From Paenibacillus sp. D2_2 (GTDB lineage: Bacteria; Bacillota; Bacilli; Paenibacillales; Paenibacillaceae), in the NCBI RefSeq assembly GCF_031199965.1, contig NZ_CP133605.1, forward strand, positions 2,512,501-2,576,500: DNA of 64,000 nt, read 5' to 3'. Below the pieces are notes generated by a model. It did no database searches and had not been told where the DNA came from. It worked only from the letters and a program-made list of their open reading frames with translations. The number at the start of each line of letters is the position of its first letter. Position 1 is the first letter of the stretch. Of the stretch, positions 56,616 to 64,000 are shown piece after piece. The position numbers and the translations under genes are program-made.

Positions 56616-58097
56616 TTGAATTTATTGTTACCTATACTTCAACATGCGCTACAAGAACCGAACCGGATAGCGATATCCTCCAAGCAGGGGAAACTAACAT
56701 ATGCGGCTTTGGTACAACGAGTTAGGCAAGTGGCACAAGGTATTATGCAGAATGGTATGAATCATGACAAGATAGCGATCCTGTCAACGAATCGACAGGA
56801 GTTTGTGGAGGTGTTTCTGGGCGCCGTCTACGCTGGATTTGTGCCCGTGCTTCTAGATCCAAAATGGAGTTCGGTGGAATTGAATGAGATTATTGGGCAA
56901 TGTCAACCGAGCTTTATTTTTGCCGAGACTGCATTTGCTTCAAAGATAACCTTACAGAGTAATGATAGTCAGATAATTGAGTTCTCGGATGAACCATCTT
57001 GTTCTTATGAGAAATGGCTAACCCGGCACCAAGCGGCTCCCGAATTGAATCATCCTAACGAACTGTTATTTATCGGTTTTACTTCAGGAACGACCGGGAT
57101 TCCAAAAGGATTCATGCGCACGCATTTATCTTGGATTCGAAGCTTTGAAGCGACGAATGAAGCTTTCCAATTAGTTCATTTGCAGCATTTTACTGCACCC
57201 GGTCCTTTTGTACATTCCTTGTCTCTATTCGCTCTGATGCAGAGTCTATATAACGGTGCGACGTTTCATATCGTGCAGCAATTTAATGCAGCTGAGGTAC
57301 TGAGTTTGTGTTCAAATCATTCAGATATGGTTCTGTTTGCCGTGCCAACGATGATCGATTCGTTGATTTCGTTGACCGTTCCAGGTCATACGCATATCCA
57401 AGCCTTAATCAGCTCGGGCGGAACTTGGTCGGAGCATTCGAAGCAAAGGTGCCGGGAAGTATTTAACGGGGTAAAGCTGTACGAATATTACGGTTCATCA
57501 GAGGCGAGTTATATCAGTTATTTGAATGTGAATGAAGATAATAAGCTCGGATCGGTCGGTAGACCTTTTACAGGGGTTGAAATATCGATTCGAGACGAAC
57601 ATTTCCAGGAGGTAGCACCGGGAAGTATTGGTCAGTTGTACATTCGCAGCGACATGATGTTCCTTGGATATTATCAATTACCTGAAGAGACAGCTACTGT
57701 ATTTCAGAACGGATGGCTAAAGACAGGAGACTTTATGTTCATCGATAGTGACGGATTTCTATATATGACTGGTCGTTCTAAAAATATGATGGTTACCGGC
57801 GGTCTAAACGTAATTCCGGAGGAAGTAGAAGCTGTGCTACAGCGTATTCCGGCGATTCGCGAAGTGATGGTATTCGGTATTCCGAACCACCACTGGGGTG
57901 AAATGGTAACAGCGATCGTACAATGGCGAGGAGATCAGCGGTTAACGATCGATGAGCTCAAGGCGTACTGTCGCGAAAATTTGGCTAGTTACAAAGCACC
58001 AAAGCAGCTCATCACTGTGGATCAGTTCATCTATACAAGCAGCGGGAAGATTGCACGCCACGCGATGAAAGAATACTTGAAGAGAGTGGAGTCATGA
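56616..58097 (+). CDS. yhfT: Acyl-CoA ligase, ANL superfamily (YhfT-like)
   Basis: About 493 aa. TTG 56616 has AGGTG upstream; GTG 56607 and ATG 56589 are in-frame alternatives. ANL motifs in order: FTSGTTGIPKG (P-loop), YGSSEASY, WLKTGDF, GRSKNMMVTGGLNVIPEEVE, and the C-terminal catalytic Lys in YTSSGKIAR. It should convert a carboxylate to its CoA thioester with ATP. In Bacillus subtilis the matching order is yhfU(bioY)-yhfT-yhfS, also BirA-regulated. The substrate is unknown; a dicarboxylate such as glutarate or pimelate, or a fatty acid, would fit the biotin context. Confidence 0.85.
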   Translation: MNLLLPILQHALQEPNRIAISSKQGKLTYAALVQRVRQVAQGIMQNGMNHDKIAILSTNRQEFVEVFLGAVYAGFVPVLLDPKWSSVELNEIIGQCQPSFIFAETAFASKITLQSNDSQIIEFSDEPSCSYEKWLTRHQAAPELNHPNELLFIGFTSGTTGIPKGFMRTHLSWIRSFEATNEAFQLVHLQHFTAPGPFVHSLSLFALMQSLYNGATFHIVQQFNAAEVLSLCSNHSDMVLFAVPTMIDSLISLTVPGHTHIQALISSGGTWSEHSKQRCREVFNGVKLYEYYGSSEASYISYLNVNEDNKLGSVGRPFTGVEISIRDEHFQEVAPGSIGQLYIRSDMMFLGYYQLPEETATVFQNGWLKTGDFMFIDSDGFLYMTGRSKNMMVTGGLNVIPEEVEAVLQRIPAIREVMVFGIPNHHWGEMVTAIVQWRGDQRLTIDELKAYCRENLASYKAPKQLITVDQFIYTSSGKIARHAMKEYLKRVES

Positions 58098-59242
58098 AAG
58101 AAGCTGTAATTGTATTGGCTAAACGTACACCTATAGGCAGAATTGGGGGGCGCTAAGTACGCTCGAGCCTGAAGTTATGCTTGCCCCACTGATCCGCCAT
58201 ATTATTTCTGAAACAGGTGTGCCACAAGATATGATCGATGAGGTTATTATCGGAAATGTTATTGGTCCCGGGGAAATATAGCGCGTTTAGCGGCCCTGGA
58301 GGCAGGGCTGCCTGTTACAGTGCCCGGTATAACAGTTGATCGCCAATGCGGTTCAGGACTGGAAGCGATAAATTTAGCAGCACGACTCATTCAGAGCGGC
58401 GCAGGGGACGTCTATTTGGCTGGCGGTGTCGAAAGCACAAGTCGTGCACCATGGAAAATGTTCAAGCCGAAAACGTTGGTTGGAGTTCCTGAGCTGTATA
58501 CGCGAGCTCATTTCACACCAAGCTCATACGGCGATCCCGATATGGGCATAGCCGCAGAAAACGTGGCCCGAAAGTACGGGATTTCCAGAGAAGCACAGGA
58601 TATGTACTCCTTAAGCAGCCATCAAAAAGCAGTGAATTCACAAGAAATCGGACGATTTGCAGGTGAAATTGTGCCGTTACAAGTGAACGGAGACTCGGTT
58701 GTTGCTGATGAATGTCCCAGAACCGATACAAGCCTTGAGAAGCTGCAAAAACTTCGGCCTATATTCATGGAAGAGGGTACCGTAACCGCCGGAAATGCTT
58801 GTCCTATCAATGATGGTGCGTCCCTAGTCCTCATCATGTCACTGCAAAAATGTCAAGAACTCGGCTTAAAGCCTATTTTACGTGTTGTGGATGCCGTTGC
58901 TGCAGGGGTTGATCCGCAATATCTTGGGATCGGCAGGTTCCTGCCATTCAGAAGCTGTTAAGCAGACAACGGATGTCGATAAATGATTTGGATGTCGTGG
59001 AGTTAAATGAGGCCTTCGCCTCCCAAGTGCTAGCTTCATTGCAGGAGCTTCACATCCTACAGAATAAGGTGAATAGAGGTGGCGGCGCGCTCGCTCTAGG
59101 TCATCCTTACGGAGCGTCCGGCGCGATCTTAATGACGCGCTTATGTGCTGAAATGATGCGGGAACCTTTCAAACGAGGAGTAGCTACACTGGGTATTGGT
59201 GGCGGTATGGGGCTTGCCACTTTAGTGGAGGCCGTAGAATGA
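58094..59242 (+). CDS. yhfS: Thiolase (YhfS-like acetyl-CoA acyltransferase), three frame breaks
   Basis: About 383 aa after repair; ATG overlaps the ligase stop (ATGA). Nucleophilic Cys in VDRQCGSGLEAINL; NEAFASQ and GGGALALGHPYGASGA (catalytic His) are present. The usual second catalytic Cys, in CIGGG near the C-terminus, is replaced by Gly (ATLGIGGGMGLA). Breaks: 58147-58152 (G6 to G7 gives IGGALSTLEPE), 58269-58272 (one G gives GPGGNIARLAALEAG), near 58935 (one base gives VPAIQKLLSRQRM). Thiolases either condense two acyl-CoAs or cleave a 3-oxoacyl-CoA. The missing second Cys questions ordinary Claisen chemistry, unless it is a base-call error. Confidence 0.85.
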
Positions 59243-59619
59243 ATAAGCTTCATTTTAAGCTGCATCTGTCTGCGCAGTCCATTATGGATTACGCCAACAG
59301 TATTGAAGCACCTTTGCAAAAGATAGATGACATGTTGATCGCTCCGACAACGATGCCGGTTACTTTCTGGCAAATCGCGAAAGCTCCTTGGCTTAGCATG
59401 GATGAATCGCTCATTCACGGCATGCAGCAATTTCACTACGAAGCACCACTGATGGCGGAGATGGACCTGGATTGTGAATTGGCGCTAAGCAAAGTAGAGA
59501 CTAAGGTGGGACGTCAGGGAGAGTTAACCTTATATACGCATACTCTTACTTGTACATGTGAGGGGAATCTAATCGTTACTGCGGTAACTACATTAATATT
59601 AGTAGGTGACAGTGTATGA
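59239..59619 (+). CDS. Hot-dog fold MaoC-type dehydratase subunit (HadA-like)
   Basis: 126 aa, ATGA overlap with the thiolase stop. Resembles the MaoC N-terminal dehydratase family: APTTMPVTFWQ, LIHGMQQFHYEAPLMAEMDL, and LTLYTHTLTCTCEGNLIVTAVTTLILV as the hot-dog strands. The catalytic Asp/His pair is not evident here; it appears in the next gene. This split matches mycobacterial HadA/HadB, where a non-catalytic subunit shapes the acyl pocket. Probably one half of an (R)-3-hydroxyacyl thioester dehydratase. Confidence 0.75.
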   Translation: MNKLHFKLHLSAQSIMDYANSIEAPLQKIDDMLIAPTTMPVTFWQIAKAPWLSMDESLIHGMQQFHYEAPLMAEMDLDCELALSKVETKVGRQGELTLYTHTLTCTCEGNLIVTAVTTLILVGDSV

Positions 59620-59960
59620 GAAGACAGATTACTGCGGCTATGATCTCACAATATGCCGAAGTCTCCCAAGATACAGCAGCTTTTCATCTAGATACACATG
59701 CAGCTCGAGAAGCAGGTTATGAGCGTCCGATTGCGCATGGAATGTACATTATGGGATTAGCGCAGTCTTTATATCTGGTAGAGCATCGCAATCACTGGAT
59801 TAGTTCCTATAGTATGAAGTTTCAAAAACCGCTGTATTCTGAGACAACCGCTTGCTTTCAATTTGAGGCTTGTGAGTACAATATCCAAGTCACTGTCACT
59901 TCAGAGGATGGAGATGTGATTGCCAAGGGTACTTTCACAGTGAAAGAGAGGGCCTTCTAG
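59616..59960 (+). CDS. Hot-dog fold MaoC-type dehydratase subunit (HadB-like)
   Basis: 114 aa, overlapping the preceding stop by ATGA-type coupling. The hydratase-2 motif is visible: ISQYAEVSQDTAAFHLD (Asp and His at the spacing of the catalytic dyad) and GYERPIAHGMYIMGLAQ. It is the catalytic partner of the HadA-like protein. The pair should interconvert (R)-3-hydroxyacyl and trans-2-enoyl thioesters. Confidence 0.8.
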   Translation: MRRQITAAMISQYAEVSQDTAAFHLDTHAAREAGYERPIAHGMYIMGLAQSLYLVEHRNHWISSYSMKFQKPLYSETTACFQFEACEYNIQVTVTSEDGDVIAKGTFTVKERAF

Positions 59961-60781
59961 TGGAGAAAACGGTCTTGATTACCGGTGCCAGTAGAGGTAT
60001 CGGACGCAGTATGGCGCTACAACTGGCGAGAAGCGGGTACCAGGTTGTTGTTAATGGGACACAACAGAAACTGATCGACACTGTCATAGAGGAGATTCGT
60101 ATGGCGGGTGGCAAGGCTTTCGGTTACTGTGCCAGCGTCGCAGATCCCGAGGCAGTGACGGCTATGGTGGAAGCGATGGTTGAAAGATATGGCGGTATTG
60201 ATGTATTGATTCATAATGCTGGTAATTTAATGGATAGCAAGTGCCTGTTGATGTCGGATGAGCAGTGGCGATCCGTATTGGATGTGCATTTGAATGGAGC
60301 CTTTTATTGTATACAGCGAGTGCTACCCTATATGACACAGCGCGGGGGCGACATACTGTTGATGACCTCTACTGCCGGATTACAAGGCTCTGTCGGACAG
60401 GTCAATTATAGTGCGGCAAAAGCTGGTATCCTTGGCATGGTGTGGACGCTGGCAGAAGAGCTGAAGCGTTATTTCATCAGAGTCAATGCCGTTGCGCCTG
60501 CGGCTTTAACCGATATGACTCGACCCGTAATGGAACATTTATGGCAAAAATGCGCACTTCGTAATGAACCGTACCCGGAGTTCTGGCAGGTAGGCAATGC
60601 TGATGATGTTGCCCTTTTTGTAGTCTCCCTGTTGGTGCAGCCCGATCAGGAGCTGACAGGCGAAATATTCGGAATAAACGGTTCGAAAGTGACCAGGTGG
60701 CAGAAGCCGGTACCTGTCAGCACGATGTATGGGACGGAGGCTTTTTTCACCTCGTGGAACAATCGGAAGGAAGGGCAATAA
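59960..60781 (+). CDS. Short-chain dehydrogenase/reductase, FabG-like
   Basis: 273 aa; GTG start overlapping the TAG of the dehydratase gene. TGxxxGIG as ITGASRGIGRS, NNAG-type IHNAGN, catalytic Ser in MTSTAG and YxxxK as NYSAAKAG, C-terminal GEIFGINGS. NADP-dependent reduction of a 3-oxoacyl thioester to the (R)-3-hydroxy form is the natural role next to a MaoC-type dehydratase. About 25 extra residues at the C-terminus compared with FabG. The EcfA gene starts directly after it. Confidence 0.85.
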   Translation: MEKTVLITGASRGIGRSMALQLARSGYQVVVNGTQQKLIDTVIEEIRMAGGKAFGYCASVADPEAVTAMVEAMVERYGGIDVLIHNAGNLMDSKCLLMSDEQWRSVLDVHLNGAFYCIQRVLPYMTQRGGDILLMTSTAGLQGSVGQVNYSAAKAGILGMVWTLAEELKRYFIRVNAVAPAALTDMTRPVMEHLWQKCALRNEPYPEFWQVGNADDVALFVVSLLVQPDQELTGEIFGINGSKVTRWQKPVPVSTMYGTEAFFTSWNNRKEGQ

Positions 60782-61582
60782 ATGCTAACACTGGATCATG
60801 TTCATTTTTATTATGATAAGGCTCAGACGATCATAGATGATTTAAGTCTTACGATTAACGATGGTGAATTCGTTGCTGTCATTGGGGGCAATGGCTGTGG
60901 CAAATCAACGTTGGCCCGGCTTATGAACGGTTTGCTTCAGACCAGGAAAGGTAGAGTAAAACTTGATCACCTGGACACAGCAAACGTGAAGGATGTTGCA
61001 GAAATCCATCGACAAATTGGTTTGGTGTTTCAAAACCCGGATGATCAGTTCATTACTACTACAGTAATGGATGAGGTTCTGTTCGGCCTGGAGAATATTA
61101 GAGTGTCAAGAGATGAAATGACAATTCGGTTGGACGATGCGCTCCGGGCTGTACAAATGGAGGACTATACCGATGCAATGCCGCATGAGTTGTCAGGCGG
61201 TCAGAAACAGCGCGTAGCCATCGCGGCAATACTTGCCATGCGCCCCCGGATCATGATATTCGATGAGGCTACTTCCATGCTCGATCCACAGGGTAGAGAA
61301 CAGCTACTTTCGATCATGTATGAACTGCATCGGCAGGGCATGACGATCATTCATATCACTCATCATTTGGAGGAAGTGCTCACAGCAGATCGCCTCTTAC
61401 TGCTGCACGAAGGGAGATTGGAATTTGATGGACACCCGCTAACCTTCTTTAATACAGTTTGCCTGAAGGATTATGGGATGGATTCCCCCTTTGCCGTACG
61501 ATTGCATCGAGCGCTTCAGTTAAGTCTCCCATTGATGGCCGATTGGAAGGAGATGATAACTTCCCAATGGTCTACGAGATGA
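60782..61582 (+). CDS. ecfA1: ECF transporter ATPase A1 (CbiO/BioM-like)
   Basis: 266 aa, ATG one base after the SDR stop. Walker A GGNGCGKST, Q-loop LVFQNPDDQFI (the NPDDQ pattern typical of EcfA), signature LSGGQKQRV, Walker B IMIFDEATSMLDP, H-loop TH, and a short C-terminal domain. It pairs with EcfA2 and EcfT to drive BioY. The dedicated module inside the bioY unit makes this a group I-like, biotin-devoted ECF system. Confidence 0.92.
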   Translation: MLTLDHVHFYYDKAQTIIDDLSLTINDGEFVAVIGGNGCGKSTLARLMNGLLQTRKGRVKLDHLDTANVKDVAEIHRQIGLVFQNPDDQFITTTVMDEVLFGLENIRVSRDEMTIRLDDALRAVQMEDYTDAMPHELSGGQKQRVAIAAILAMRPRIMIFDEATSMLDPQGREQLLSIMYELHRQGMTIIHITHHLEEVLTADRLLLLHEGRLEFDGHPLTFFNTVCLKDYGMDSPFAVRLHRALQLSLPLMADWKEMITSQWSTR

Positions 61583-62427
61583 AACAGGTGAGCGTGAGCT
61601 TTGCCGGGCGCAAGGCTCTTCATAATGTAAGCTGTTCTATTCAGAACGGCAAGTGGATTTCTGTCATAGGACAAACCGGCGCTGGGAAGTCAACCTTTGC
61701 CAAACTGTTGAAGGGATTGATCTCTGATTACGAGGGTGAATATCTGATCAATCAACAGCCTCTTCCTCGTGATCGAAAAGGACAGGTGAAGGTTGCTTCG
61801 GAAATTGGCTTTGTTTTTCAATACCCTGAGCATCAAATCTTTGAAACAACGGTATATAATGAACTGGCTTTTGCTCTGAAAATAATGGGATATTCATCCG
61901 AGCAAATCGCTGAGCAGATAGATTACATTTTACCGCAGTTCGGATTGTCTTCCGATATTTTGCCGCTGTCACCCTTTCAACTGAGCGGGGGTTTGAAACG
62001 GCGCATTGCCCTCGCCTCGGTATTAATGATGGAGCCGAAGCTGCTTATTTTGGACGAACCGACTGCAGGCCTTGATCCTTTAAGTCGAGATAATTTGTTG
62101 AATATGCTGAAGGAATGGCAGTGGAGGAACAACAGTACTGTTTTGTTCATTTCTCATCGCATGGAGGATGTAGCTCAATATTCGGACGAAGTGATGGTTT
62201 TTCGTGGAGGACATTTGCTGGGTCACTATGATGCTAGCGAATTATTTTTGAGAAATAGGGAATTGGTGGAGGAAGCGGGCTTGCTGCTGCCTGAGGCGGT
62301 ACAGCTGTTAGGGCTGATCGAGCAATTATCCGGGCAGAAGATCGAAGTCGCAAGCTGCAGGGAGCAGGACATCCTTCGTAAAGTATTGCCCATTTGGCAG
62401 GCAAGAGGACATTTACATGGGAAATAA
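61567..62427 (+). CDS. ecfA2: ECF transporter ATPase A2
   Basis: About 286 aa from ATG 61567, overlapping EcfA1 by 16 bp. Walker A GQTGAGKST, Q-loop FVFQYPEHQIF, signature FQLSGGLKRR, Walker B LLILDEPTAGLDP. The YPEHQ Q-loop and GxKRR signature are those of EcfA'. It overlaps the EcfT gene by 11 bp. It completes the ATPase heterodimer. Confidence 0.92.
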   Translation: MVYEMKQVSVSFAGRKALHNVSCSIQNGKWISVIGQTGAGKSTFAKLLKGLISDYEGEYLINQQPLPRDRKGQVKVASEIGFVFQYPEHQIFETTVYNELAFALKIMGYSSEQIAEQIDYILPQFGLSSDILPLSPFQLSGGLKRRIALASVLMMEPKLLILDEPTAGLDPLSRDNLLNMLKEWQWRNNSTVLFISHRMEDVAQYSDEVMVFRGGHLLGHYDASELFLRNRELVEEAGLLLPEAVQLLGLIEQLSGQKIEVASCREQDILRKVLPIWQARGHLHGK

Positions 62428-63205
62428 AATTTTGCTGGGACAATATGTAGAGACGAATTCCATCATTCATCGACTGGACCCGCGCTCGAAGCTAGTGTGT
62501 ATGTTGGCGATGATGCTGAGCTTCTTTACACTGCAATCATTAATTAACTATACAGCTGCTACTGTCATTGTTTTCTTTGTTTTACTATTATCACGAATTC
62601 CATTCCATAAATATGCAAGAGGGCTAAAGCCTCTTTTATTTATATTGATGTTTACCTTTGTATATCATGCTTTGATGACAGAAGGTACTGTGATTTGGTC
62701 CTGGTCTGTTATCAAAATAACTACCGAAGGGCTGCAAAATGGATCATTCGTCGTGTGGCGAATCATTCTATTGATTTTGCTATCCTCAGTGCTAACCTTG
62801 ACCACCAAGCCATTAACATTGGCTCAAGGTCTTGAAAAGCTGATGTCGCCGCTAAGCAAACTCCACGTGCCGATTGAGCAGTTTTCTTTGATGATTGTGA
62901 TCGCGATTCGTTTTATTCCAACGATTGTAGAGGAGCTGGATCGTATTATGCTAGCCCAGAAGGCCAGAGGATATGACATAGCATCTCTTAAACTGCCAAG
63001 ACGCATGTTTGCCTATATTCCGCTTCTAGTACCTCTGCTGATTACGACAATCCAACGTGCGGAGCAGTTATCGCTAGCTATTAATGCCCGGGCATATGGA
63101 AATGGTAGAGGACGTACCGTATATAAACAGCTCAAGCTGAAACGGATTGATTATCTGGTTGCTTGCTTCACGGCGATACTGGCATTAATCATGCTGTTAA
63201 GTTGA
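62417..63205 (+). CDS. ecfT: ECF transporter transmembrane protein EcfT
   Basis: 262 aa, about five or six membrane helices. Starts with the conserved HRLDPRSKL stretch; the two coupling-helix motifs are AQKARGYD and NARAYGNGRGRT, which contact the ATPases. It links BioY to the motor. Together with bioY, ecfA1 and ecfA2 it forms a complete biotin importer. Confidence 0.93.
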   Translation: MGNKILLGQYVETNSIIHRLDPRSKLVCMLAMMLSFFTLQSLINYTAATVIVFFVLLLSRIPFHKYARGLKPLLFILMFTFVYHALMTEGTVIWSWSVIKITTEGLQNGSFVVWRIILLILLSSVLTLTTKPLTLAQGLEKLMSPLSKLHVPIEQFSLMIVIAIRFIPTIVEELDRIMLAQKARGYDIASLKLPRRMFAYIPLLVPLLITTIQRAEQLSLAINARAYGNGRGRTVYKQLKLKRIDYLVACFTAILALIMLLS

Positions 63206-63263
63206 ACTAATGATAATCCGAATTGGCATCCGGGTAAATTGATTTCATATCAGGGGGATAAGT

Positions 63264-64000
63264 GTGGATTGGGCTACACGGCTGACAGAGCTTCTGCAGA
63301 TACAATATCCGATCATCCAAGGAGGGCTGGCTTATCTTGCCTATGCAGAGCTTGCTGCTGCTGTATCGAATGCCGGTGGCTTAGGCCAGATTACGGCTAT
63401 GAGTCTTCCGAATGCCGCGTCTCTTCGTCAGGAAATACATCGTGCTAGAGCTCTGACTGACAAGCCGTTTGGAGTCAACTTTGCGATAGGGATGCATCAT
63501 AGCGACTACGAAGACATGGTACAGACAGCGATTGATGAGCAGGTACCTGCTATAACGATAACGGGCGGAAACCCGGCTCCCTTATTGCAACAATTGCAGT
63601 CTACGAACATTAAGACCTTAGTGTTAGTCTCATCGCGCAGACAAGCACAAAAAGCGGAACAACTAGGCACTTCCGCTGTCATTGTCGTTGGTCAAGAGGG
63701 AGGAGGCCATCTGGGACGTGATGACGTAGGAACGATGGTGCTCGTTCCTCAGGTAGTGGATGCGGTTGGAATCCCTGTTGTAGCTTCAGGTGGTATCGGG
63801 GACGGACGGGGATGGATGGCAGCCCTTGCGCTTGGAGCCGAAGGGATCGAAATGGGAACTCGCTTTATCGCAACCAGGGAATGTGTTCATGCTTCGTCAA
63901 CCTATAAACAAGCCTTGGTCGAAGCCTCTGAGAGTGATACGGCGGTTATCAAACGTTCCATAGGCGCCCCAGCGAGAGCGCTACGAAACAGCTACATCGA
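63264..64000 (+). CDS. Nitronate monooxygenase / FabK-like flavoprotein, 3' end beyond window
   Basis: GTG 63264 follows AGGGGGAT; 245 codons are visible and the frame is still open at the edge. FMN-dependent TIM barrel of the 2-nitropropane dioxygenase/FabK family: IQYPIIQGGLAYLAYAELAAAVSNAGGLGQI, GVNFAIG, VGQEGGGHLGRDD with the conserved His, VVASGGIGDGRG and GAEGIEMGTRFIAT. FabK members reduce trans-2-enoyl-ACP with NAD(P)H. In this operon an enoyl thioester reductase would complete the cycle of thiolase, reductase and dehydratase. A nitronate monooxygenase role cannot be excluded from sequence. Confidence 0.82.
   Translation, partial: MDWATRLTELLQIQYPIIQGGLAYLAYAELAAAVSNAGGLGQITAMSLPNAASLRQEIHRARALTDKPFGVNFAIGMHHSDYEDMVQTAIDEQVPAITITGGNPAPLLQQLQSTNIKTLVLVSSRRQAQKAEQLGTSAVIVVGQEGGGHLGRDDVGTMVLVPQVVDAVGIPVVASGGIGDGRGWMAALALGAEGIEMGTRFIATRECVHASSTYKQALVEASESDTAVIKRSIGAPARALRNSYI

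Noticed and set aside
1..64000. CRISPR arrays, tRNA or rRNA genes, prophage or restriction-defence modules
   Set aside because: No regularly spaced repeats, cloverleaf or rRNA-like sequence, phage structural genes or known defence genes were seen by reading both strands.

Overview
The window looks like a chromosomal segment of a Paenibacillus-type Firmicute. The main pointers are AGGAGG-type ribosome sites with frequent GTG/TTG starts, Gram-positive lipoprotein substrate-binding proteins, Btr-like AraC/binding-protein fusions, Fur boxes of the Bacillus type, a BirA-regulated bioY/yhfT/yhfS locus, and several secreted glycosidases. No rRNA, tRNA, CRISPR array, prophage or transposase gene was seen.

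Layout. 0-12.1 kb: the 5' end of a GH8 exo-oligoxylanase gene (minus strand), then an iron-siderophore island. It holds four lipoprotein binding proteins, two Btr-like regulators, a FecCD permease pair and an exporter-type ABC protein, with three Fur boxes. 12.6-14.8 kb: amino-acid ABC importer (fused binding protein/permease plus ATPase). 15-20 kb: VanW-like protein, chemoreceptor, secreted CYTH-like protein, LysR regulator. 20.4-25.5 kb: ABC importer of the Fe3+/aminoethylphosphonate class, coupled to a beta-CASP metallo-hydrolase. 25.8-29.4 kb: exopolysaccharide-like trio (GT2 synthase, acyltransferase 3, GH18). 29.5-29.8 kb: structured intergenic repeat. 29.8-33.1 kb: two-component system and an alpha/beta hydrolase preceded by an 11-bp tandem repeat. 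33-42 kb: peptidase, MarR regulator, NSS transporter, AhpD-like protein, lipoyl-domain dihydrolipoamide dehydrogenase with lipoate ligase, amino-acid oxidase. 42-45 kb: GH5 glycanase and an AraC regulator. 45.3-48.9 kb: Fur-controlled monooxygenase, IruO/YumC-like reductase and siderophore-binding lipoprotein. 49.2-53.6 kb: NlpC/P60 protein and a nosDLYF set without nosZ. 53.7-55.8 kb: divergent AraC/aldo-keto reductase pair. 55.9-64 kb: the most interesting block, a BirA operator followed by bioY, an acyl-CoA ligase, thiolase, two MaoC-type hot-dog dehydratases, a FabG-like reductase, a complete EcfAA'T module and a FabK/nitronate-monooxygenase-like protein.

Two themes dominate. The first is iron: four Fur boxes and five siderophore-binding proteins, with reductive and oxidative release enzymes. 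The second is biotin: an ECF biotin transporter placed in one transcription unit with every enzyme type needed for one turn of a reversed beta-oxidation cycle. This could be a route to a pimeloyl thioester.

Quality warning: about twenty genes carry one to three single-base frame breaks, roughly thirty in all. Most are repaired by adding one base to a short homopolymer, usually G. After repair the genes have normal family lengths and intact operon overlaps, so most breaks are probably sequencing indels and not decay. Such genes are given as single full-span entries with the break positions.
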